38,233 nt of DNA from positions 1-38,233 of the forward strand of contig JAJRVW010000109.1 of assembly GCA_024277115.1 (NCBI GenBank). Reading direction: 5' to 3'. The notes under the pieces are model-generated. The model made no database searches, had not been told where the DNA came from, and worked only from the letters and a program-made list of their open reading frames with translations. The translations under genes were made by a program, and so were the position numbers. Below are positions 8,995 to 14,535 of this stretch, piece after piece (within the stretch, counting starts at the first letter, position 1; each line of letters starts with the position of its first letter). This stretch comes from Calditrichota bacterium. GTDB lineage: Bacteria > Calditrichota > Calditrichia > Calditrichales > J004.

Positions 8995-10404
8995 CTGCGT
9001 CTTAACATGGTCGATATGGTCGCTGGCCGAAGCCATAGATGAGATTATTGTTGTGTCCGAGATCGGCGAACAATGGTCGCCAAAAACGCCGCCACCCAAT
9101 ACTGCCGAAACAGCCAAAGGTATGCTTACATCCATCGATTGTGACATGGGAATGGCGATGCTCATCATTATGGCAAAAGTTCCCCACGATGTGCCGGTGG
9201 AGAAAGCGATAAAACTGGCTGTAATAAAAATTATTACCGGTACCATGGCCGGGCTGAGCCATTCTTTGGTGATTTCAGCGATGAATAATCCGGCGCCTAA
9301 ATCTTTGCTTACCTTGCCAATGGCGAAGGCCAGCATCATCAATAAAGCCAGTGGTATTAAGCCCCCGATTCCCTTAAAAGCCAGCTCAATCAATTCTTTC
9401 ATTCTAAATATTTTTTGTACCCTGTACATAGTAGCCGCTATAAAAATTGAAACTAAAACCGCCCATAAAACGGCTGTAGAACCAGAGCCATTGCTCATGG
9501 AACTAAATATTTTCCATATAAAATCATGTGTCTGGAAATTTACATCGACGCCCCAGCCCGTGTAAACCAGCCCAAACGGCATCATCAAAACCATTGCGAT
9601 TATTGGGATAATCATATTGTGTGCTTTGGCAGGCACACCTTCTTTTTTTGTCAGGCCAACCACATCGTCCGAGATCATCGGTTGGGCGCCGTCGGCCAAA
9701 ACTTTTCCTTCTATTTTCGCACGGTACTCCGCTTTTTTCATGGGGCCAAAATCTTTTTGCCAGAGAATAATCACTAAAACAGCAACGAGTGTCAGGATAG
9801 GATAAAAATTAAAAGGGTAGGCTTTAATAAGCACCATGATGGGATCAGAAATTCCCTGTGCCAGTAATAGGCCGATAATATATGCGCCCCATGCGTTAAA
9901 GGGAATTAAGATACAAATTGGCGCAGAGGTGGAATCGGCAATATATGCCAGTTTTTCACGGGAGATTTTATAACGGTCAAATAAAGGCCGGAAAAGAGAA
10001 CCAACGGTTAATACGGTGATGCTGGATTCTACAAAAACAATTACACCGGTCAGCCAGGCATAGAGCTGCACTCTTTTGCGGGACTTCTCGCCTGTGCCAA
10101 GTTTGCTCAGTTTTGCGCTCATAATCTTGATAAAGCCATCAACGCCGCCCGATCTCTGGATGTAAGCAATCAGAGCGCCCACAAGCGAACTGAACATGAT
10201 TGTGCGTGTATTGCCGGAATCTTTGAAAACATCCACTAAGGCCTGGATTGTAGCGATTGACCCTGCCAGCAAATCCCACCGGTTTAAAATAATCCAGCCC
10301 AACCAGATGCCAAATAGGAGTGAGATAAAAACCTGGCGCGTTTTAATGGCTAAGATGATTGCGATGACAGGGGGCATGAGTGACCATATACCAAAATGTT
10401 CCAC
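8926..10404 (-). CDS. nhaC: Na+/H+ antiporter of the NhaC family
   Basis: This is a 492-residue inner-membrane transporter with about 11-12 hydrophobic helices. The family signature GGGVFGDHCSPISDTTI is present near residue 440, and the preceding FSTGTSWGTFAIM and the mid-protein IADSTSAPICILIPFNAWGAY also match. Family members exchange Na+ for H+, or exchange malate/lactate-type couples in some branches, so substrate assignment is tentative. It starts at GTG with GGAG about 8 bases upstream. It stands alone on its strand, divergent from the HPt gene and overlapping the VanZ gene's 3' end. A sodium antiporter suits a marine or saline habitat, though that is weak evidence. Confidence 0.88.
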   Translation of the reverse strand: MEHFGIWSLMPPVIAIILAIKTRQVFISLLFGIWLGWIILNRWDLLAGSIATIQALVDVFKDSGNTRTIMFSSLVGALIAYIQRSGGVDGFIKIMSAKLSKLGTGEKSRKRVQLYAWLTGVIVFVESSITVLTVGSLFRPLFDRYKISREKLAYIADSTSAPICILIPFNAWGAYIIGLLLAQGISDPIMVLIKAYPFNFYPILTLVAVLVIILWQKDFGPMKKAEYRAKIEGKVLADGAQPMISDDVVGLTKKEGVPAKAHNMIIPIIAMVLMMPFGLVYTGWGVDVNFQTHDFIWKIFSSMSNGSGSTAVLWAVLVSIFIAATMYRVQKIFRMKELIELAFKGIGGLIPLALLMMLAFAIGKVSKDLGAGLFIAEITKEWLSPAMVPVIIFITASFIAFSTGTSWGTFAIMMSIAIPMSQSMDVSIPLAVSAVLGGGVFGDHCSPISDTTIISSMASASDHIDHVKTQLPYALVIGGISSVFYVISGFLF

Positions 10405-10585
10405 AAAGTTCTCCGGATGAAAATTTAAGTTGAAAATTGAAATAGGATAGGTTTTTTATTAAAATAAGTTTTTTTTAATTAATAAAAAAGTGGTTAAAAT
10501 TCAATCAACAGAAAACAAATCTAAACCAAAGATATATCAGGTCGAATGAGAAAATGACGGAAGAAAACTTAAAGGAATAATCAAA

Positions 10586-10921
10586 ATGAGTACAAATCTT
10601 ATCGATTATCAGGAAGCCTTGGACAGGCTTGGAGGGGATGAAGAATTTTTAACAGAATTGTTGGAAGAACTAATTCTTCAGATTGATCAAAATTTTAAAG
10701 ACATACAAAAAGCAATTAACGAAAAAAATTTTGGGGAGTTACGTTCTCTCTCTCATAGCCTAAAAGGGGCCTCGGCAAATTTGAACGTTACACGATTAGC
10801 CGGCCATTTTTTACACCTTGAGGACCTTGGGTCTTCAAATTCAGTTGATGGCGCCGAAGAATTACTTGAAGCTGTTGGCAATGATAGAAAAGAGCTGGAA
10901 ATTTTTTTAAATCAAAATTAA
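10586..10921 (+). CDS. HPt (histidine phosphotransfer) domain protein
   Basis: This 111-residue single-domain protein probably relays phosphate between a hybrid kinase and a response regulator. The phosphoacceptor His57 lies in LRSLSHSLKGASANL, the standard HPt helix, followed by HFLHLEDLGSS. It has a ribosome binding site (AAAGGA) and a short spacer. It does not sit beside a hybrid kinase. The nearest receiver-containing gene is the receiver-kinase at 12779, about 1.9 kb away, and a link between them is only a guess. Its stop codon directly abuts the stop codon of the convergent comF gene with no base between them. Confidence 0.88.
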   Translation: MSTNLIDYQEALDRLGGDEEFLTELLEELILQIDQNFKDIQKAINEKNFGELRSLSHSLKGASANLNVTRLAGHFLHLEDLGSSNSVDGAEELLEAVGNDRKELEIFLNQN

Positions 10922-11623
10922 TCAAGAACCGTCAATCTCCAATTTAGATTGAAGGATATTTACAGGAGTGGCCATTGCAACAATGTCCACTCTTTTGCAT
11001 TTAGCTGCTTTTAACACCCGCGCGCATTCGTTGATTGTTGCGCCGGTTGTAATCACATCATCAATCAGGAGAATAGTTTTATTCTCGATGTTTTCCACAA
11101 CCTTAAATACATCCCTCATGTTTTCTTTTCTTTGAGCTCTGTTAAGCTTGGTTTGAGATTGCGTATATTTATCGCGTAAAAGGATTGATTTACCAAAAGT
11201 TAAACCGGATAATTTACAGAGAAAATAAGCAATTACTTCACTTTGATTAAATCCTCTTTCCCGTTGTTTTGTTTTATGCAGGGGAACAAATGCAATAATG
11301 TCATAATCCATTTTTAGTTTTTTCTTAATCGTCGCAGCAAAGTAGGTTGCAATAACCTGGTGCCCATCGTACTTGAACAAGTGCATCAGGTTCTGAAATA
11401 GTTCTGAAAATTCGAACATAATATAAATTTTATTAAAGTCGCGCCGGGCGAGTCTGTTTATAAAAGCGTTAGTTTGCTCGGGAGAGATTTTGGGGAGGCT
11501 GTTATAGCATTTTTCACAGATTATTAGTCTGCCATCCTGAAGGGATTGGTCACACGAAATACAGATTGCGGGAAGAAGAAGATTTAGAAAATCAGTTCCA
11601 ATTGTTTTAAGTATTTTAATCAT
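10922..11623 (-). CDS. ComF family phosphoribosyltransferase-like protein
   Basis: This 233-residue protein has the two parts expected of ComF. An N-terminal four-cysteine zinc ribbon (CISC, then CEKC, about residues 18-39) is followed by a phosphoribosyltransferase domain with the PRPP-binding loop LLIDDVITTGAT near residue 190. ComF proteins are needed for DNA uptake in naturally competent bacteria, apparently for moving single-stranded DNA across the inner membrane; in others the role is unclear. The call is to family level. No other competence gene is in the window. No strong ribosome binding site is visible before the ATG. Confidence 0.88.
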   Translation of the reverse strand: MIKILKTIGTDFLNLLLPAICISCDQSLQDGRLIICEKCYNSLPKISPEQTNAFINRLARRDFNKIYIMFEFSELFQNLMHLFKYDGHQVIATYFAATIKKKLKMDYDIIAFVPLHKTKQRERGFNQSEVIAYFLCKLSGLTFGKSILLRDKYTQSQTKLNRAQRKENMRDVFKVVENIENKTILLIDDVITTGATINECARVLKAAKCKRVDIVAMATPVNILQSKLEIDGS

Positions 11624-11963
11624 AGAAATAGATTTAACAGAAGAACGATCAATTATTAATCAATATAGTGCATAATACAAAAAATTATTAAAGTAAATTG
11701 AGAAAAAAATGCTCATTCATGGGTTTACACCTGTTGAGATTCCGAACAGTCCAGTGATGATAATAAGTACACTTTAGAATTTATTTAATTTATTTTTATA
11801 GTCGTTTTAGGTAAAAAATATATAAAAAAAAGCCATATAAATATATAAAAAACAATAACTTATAGATAGTTCTTGATTGTTTTGTAGAAAAATAACAGAA
11901 TTATGGCATAGTAGATGCATAAAAGCCAATCAAATTATTTCATACCAATATTAAGGGGGCAAA
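11624..11963. other. AT-rich divergent intergenic region (340 bp)
   Basis: This spacer separates comF (-) from the sigma factor gene (+). It is very AT-rich from about 11780 to 11900, with A/T runs such as TATATAAAAAAAAG that could bend or take up upstream activator elements. It holds the sigma-54-like promoter listed separately and an AAGGGGG ribosome binding site at 11953-11959. I see no RNA gene or open frame here. Confidence 0.55.
11904..11920 (+). promoter_or_regulatory. Candidate sigma-54 (-24/-12) promoter of the sigma factor gene
   Basis: The sequence TGGCATAGTAGATGCAT has GG at 11905-11906 and GC at 11917-11918, exactly 10 bases apart as in sigma-54 promoters (TGGCAC-N5-TTGCW). It matches TGGCA of the -24 element and TGCA of the -12 element. 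Transcription would begin near 11930, giving a leader of about 34 bases before the ATG at 11964. No enhancer-binding protein or rpoN gene is in the window, so this rests on the motif alone. Confidence 0.45.
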
Positions 11964-12719
11964 ATGCAGCAAGCCGTTGATACCATGTGGCACGAATACA
12001 AACAATATAATAGTAATGCATTCCGTCAGCAACTCATTCTCCGATATAGTGGTTTGGTAAAGTATGTTGTGAGGAAGATGATTAAAAACTTTCCGCAAGC
12101 TATCGAAGAAGGTGATTTGCATCAGATTGGAATTTTAGGTTTATGTGAAGCGATTGAACGCTTTGACCCGGCTTATGGGATTAAATTTGAAACGTATGCA
12201 ATTCCCCGTATCAAAGGCTCTATTATTGATGAGTTAAGAAAACTTGATTGGGTGCCACGTTCTCTCCGGGCCAAGCTCAACAATATCAGAGAAAAAGCTG
12301 TTGAGATGGATCAAAAATTTTCGGGTAATTATACCGAGGCTGAAATGGCCAATGGATTAGGCATCGAGGTTTCTGACCTGCATAACTGGAAAAAAGATGT
12401 AAACGCCGTAAATGTTTATTCTTTGGACAAGCCGATTGATGATTCAAACAAGCAGAATTTATATGATGTTATTGAAGATTTTGATTATGTCAGCGCTAAT
12501 GACAAAATTGAGGATGACGAAATGAAAAGAATCTTACTAAAAGCTATAAAAAAACTTCCCGAAAAAACCCGCCTTGCCATTACATTATATTATTATGAAA
12601 AACTAACATTTAAAGAAATTGGCAAAATATTAAGTGTGTCAGAATCGCGCATTTCCCAAATTCATTCAGAAACGATGTCCAGGCTAAGAAAAGAAATTAC
12701 AAAAATGACTTATGCCTAA
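11964..12719 (+). CDS. fliA: FliA-type RNA polymerase sigma-28 factor
   Basis: This 251-residue sigma factor belongs to the sigma-28 (FliA/WhiG) branch. Region 2 spans about 25-95 (IEEGDLHQIGILGLCEAIERFDPAYG, then FETYAIPRIKGSIIDELRKLDWVPRS). Region 3 spans about 100-170, and region 4 about 190-245 (TFKEIGKILSVSESRISQIHSE). The DELRxxDWVPRS and ESRxSQxHSxxxxRLR motifs are those of FliA rather than of SigB or RpoD. The ribosome binding site AAGGGGG lies 4 bases upstream of the ATG. It is followed by the receiver-kinase gene and a FlgM-like gene, but no flagellar structural gene is in the window. It could drive motility genes elsewhere or have been recruited to another regulon. Confidence 0.88.
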   Translation: MQQAVDTMWHEYKQYNSNAFRQQLILRYSGLVKYVVRKMIKNFPQAIEEGDLHQIGILGLCEAIERFDPAYGIKFETYAIPRIKGSIIDELRKLDWVPRSLRAKLNNIREKAVEMDQKFSGNYTEAEMANGLGIEVSDLHNWKKDVNAVNVYSLDKPIDDSNKQNLYDVIEDFDYVSANDKIEDDEMKRILLKAIKKLPEKTRLAITLYYYEKLTFKEIGKILSVSESRISQIHSETMSRLRKEITKMTYA

Positions 12720-12778
12720 AATATAGTTTCACCGTTCACTCTTAACTTTATCATAGAAAATTATTCCAGGGAAAATGT

Positions 12779-13912
12779 ATGTGCGCTGAATCAGCTCAGC
12801 CTAAGATTCTTATTGTTGAAGATAAACAAGATAATATCGACTTAATCTCATATTTTTTAAAGCCGCAGAACTACGAACTTATTGTTGCTATGGATGGCGA
12901 AACTGCAATTGAAAAAGTTGCCAGTAATCCCCCTGATATTATTTTATTGGATATTATGCTTCCAAAAATGAGTGGGTTTGAAGTTTGTGAACGTATTAAA
13001 AAGAACCCCGAGACCCGCTTTATCCCTGTAATTATGATAACCGCGCTTAAAGAGTTAAAGGATAAAATTCATAGCCTCGAAGTTGGAGCGGATGATTTTA
13101 TCACAAAACCGTTTGAAAATGTTGAGTTACTTACCCGCGTTAAATCCCTTTTAAGAATTAAAAAATATCACGATGAGTTGGAACGAAAAAATAAAGAACT
13201 GTTACGTGTTGACCAGTTTAAAGACGACTTGGCACATTTAATCGTGCATGATATTAAGAATCCTATTTTTATCATTCAGGGTAACTTACAAATGATGGGC
13301 ATGGGGCTATCTGACTCGGCGACAAATATCTTAAAAAAGTATATTGACCGAATTGACCGGAGTACAAAAAACCTGCTAAGTATGGTTATGAACCTTATTG
13401 ATATATCAAAAATTGAATCCGGTAAGATGAAGCTCAATAAAGAGCTGATCAGGGTAAATGATGTTATAAAAAAATGTGTGGACAAGGTGCGTGATTATCC
13501 GGAAAACAATACAAAAAAAGTAATATTAGAACTTTCTCAAGATGTACCACTGACGTACATAGACCACTCTGTTTTTGAAAGGGTAATGGATAACCTTATT
13601 ACTTTTGCCGTATCAAATATTAACTCTGAAGGGGAAGTAAACATCAATACATCCTTTAGTAATAATGTTGTCAATTGTGAAATTATTGATGACGGAATTC
13701 AAATCCCACCTAAATATCAGCAATCCGTATTTGAAAAGTACAGCCAGATAGAAATAAAGAATGAAGGCTATCGCCTGATGAGAGGATTAGGATTTACATT
13801 TTCTAAAATGGCGGTTGAGGCACATAAAGGCCAGTTATATTTGGATAATTCTGATTGTACCGGAAATAAGTTTGTGTTAAACATTCCAAAAGAAAAACCC
13901 GCATTAAATTAA
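12779..13912 (+). CDS. Receiver-histidine kinase hybrid with a degenerate ATP-binding domain
   Basis: The 377-residue protein has a receiver domain (about 8-122) with acid pocket E14-D15, phosphoacceptor D58 and K110, all canonical. A coiled linker (123-150) leads to a HisKA dimerisation region with H157 (VHDIKNP), then a HATPase domain (about 222-370). That last domain departs from consensus. In the N-box (N272-L-I-T-F276-A) the second Asn, which binds Mg-ATP, is Phe. In the G1 box (D304-D-G-I-Q308-I) the second Gly is Gln. The F box and G2 (GLGFTFSK) remain. It may be a weak or inactive kinase acting mainly as a phosphorylation-controlled binding protein. It lies 59 bases after the sigma factor gene, probably in one transcript. 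Confidence 0.85.
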   Translation: MCAESAQPKILIVEDKQDNIDLISYFLKPQNYELIVAMDGETAIEKVASNPPDIILLDIMLPKMSGFEVCERIKKNPETRFIPVIMITALKELKDKIHSLEVGADDFITKPFENVELLTRVKSLLRIKKYHDELERKNKELLRVDQFKDDLAHLIVHDIKNPIFIIQGNLQMMGMGLSDSATNILKKYIDRIDRSTKNLLSMVMNLIDISKIESGKMKLNKELIRVNDVIKKCVDKVRDYPENNTKKVILELSQDVPLTYIDHSVFERVMDNLITFAVSNINSEGEVNINTSFSNNVVNCEIIDDGIQIPPKYQQSVFEKYSQIEIKNEGYRLMRGLGFTFSKMAVEAHKGQLYLDNSDCTGNKFVLNIPKEKPALN

Positions 13913-13969
13913 TCTCCCGATATTAAGTTTTTTCTCTTGAATAATACTAATTTGTTTCAACGCACAAAT

Positions 13970-13996
13970 TAAAGTTTTCTTTGCCTTCTCCGACTT
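13970..13996 (+). promoter_or_regulatory. Candidate sigma-28 promoter of the FlgM-like gene
   Basis: TAAAGTTT at 13970-13977 is a perfect match to the sigma-28 -35 element. After exactly 11 bases comes TCCGACTT at 13989-13996, which keeps the CCGA core of the -10 consensus GCCGATAA. Expected initiation near 14003 gives a leader of about 60 bases to the ATG at 14062. Dependence on the FliA-type factor encoded 2 kb upstream would make the anti-sigma gene part of that factor's regulon, as for flgM in enteric bacteria. Confidence 0.55.
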
Positions 13997-14061
13997 TAGT
14001 GTGTATAAACAAAATCATAATACTGTTAAAGGGTATGGAGAAAAAAAAGAAAGAGGGGGGG

Positions 14062-14208
14062 ATGACCAATACAACTCAGGTCAGTACGATCGAAAAGCAA
14101 AAAATTGATCTAATAAAATTGCGTATTAAAAATAAGTTTTATGATCGAGATGAAGTCTACAATCATGTAATTAATGATTTGATTAATAAGGAACTGAAGA
14201 TTAAATAA
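14062..14208 (+). CDS. FlgM-like anti-sigma-28 factor, 48 residues
   Basis: The start is placed at ATG 14062 because a G-rich ribosome binding site (AGAGGGGGG, 14052-14060) directly precedes it. Earlier in-frame starts (ATG 14035, TTG/GTG upstream) lack one and would read that site as protein. The 48-residue product has the pattern of the sigma-binding C-terminal half of FlgM: an Ile/Lys-rich helix (IEKQKIDLIKLRIKNKFY), a short turn (DRDEV), and a second amphipathic helix (VINDLINKEL). FlgM is normally near 90-100 residues with a disordered N-terminal half that is missing here. Position behind a FliA-type sigma gene and a sigma-28 promoter supports the call, made on pattern and context rather than strong sequence identity. 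Confidence 0.55.
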   Translation: MTNTTQVSTIEKQKIDLIKLRIKNKFYDRDEVYNHVINDLINKELKIK

Positions 14209-14375
14209 GTTCCTGTGTAAGATATTACCCGCCACATATTTTTTACCTTCTATCCATTTTTTTATAATACTTTCCCATTTTTCACCTTATATTTATCAAT
14301 CTATCTTTTTCAATTCTACAACTAATTTAAAGTAAATTAAGTATTTTTAATCACTTAGTTACCTATAAAAAGAAT

Positions 14376-14404
14376 TTGACAGAGATCACATTGAATTCAT
14401 ATTT
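14376..14404 (+). promoter_or_regulatory. Sigma-70-type promoter of the TonB-dependent receptor gene, with possible operator
   Basis: TTGACA (14376-14381) and ATATTT (14399-14404) are separated by 17 bases. The -35 region is embedded in TTGACAGAGATCACATT, with a TGA-N6-TCA core like that of CRP/FNR-family sites. The heptamer TCACATT recurs at 14408-14414, 22 bp (two helix turns) further on. A very similar 17-base element overlaps the promoter of the lipoprotein gene at 31181. Initiation would be near 14411. Confidence 0.55.
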
Positions 14405-14430
14405 TTATCACATTAAGAAATAAATATTTT

Positions 14431-14476
14431 AGATTGATATTCTTTATATAGAAAGGAGGGGGTGAATAATCAATCT
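14431..14476 (+). promoter_or_regulatory. Leader-RNA hairpin displaying a Shine-Dalgarno-like loop, with a 5-codon mini-ORF
   Basis: AGATTGATATTC (14431-14442) pairs with GAATAATCAATCT (14464-14476), giving 12 base pairs with one bulged A (14468). The 21-base loop contains GAAAGGAGGGGG (14451-14462), an unusually strong Shine-Dalgarno-like sequence. A GTG overlapping its end at 14462 opens a five-codon frame closed by TAA at 14477-14479. The true receptor start has its own AGGAGG at 14525-14530. The hairpin may be a ribosome standby site, a leader-peptide control element or a protein-binding site. Structure is by eye. Confidence 0.45.
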
Positions 14477-14535
14477 TAACTAACTTCAACAATTCTTAAC
14501 TCAATAAATATTTACAATTACTTTAGGAGGTATGT

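Larger units (their letters stand above)
14209..14535. other. Upstream region and leader of the TonB-dependent receptor gene (327 bp)
   Basis: This AT-rich stretch holds the promoter of the receptor gene (14376-14404), a possible regulator site overlapping it, and a transcribed leader of about 125 bases with a hairpin that carries a Shine-Dalgarno-like loop (14431-14476). The part from 14209 to about 14370 shows nothing I can name. Confidence 0.6.

Noticed and set aside
10554-10580. An 8-codon frame (ATG to TAA) just before the HPt gene.
   Set aside because: It has no ribosome binding site of its own and overlaps the one of the HPt gene; chance is the simplest explanation.
14408-14414. The third TCACATT copy as an independent CRP-type site.
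   Set aside because: It has no TGA half-site at the right distance, so it is only noted as a repeat of the heptamer.
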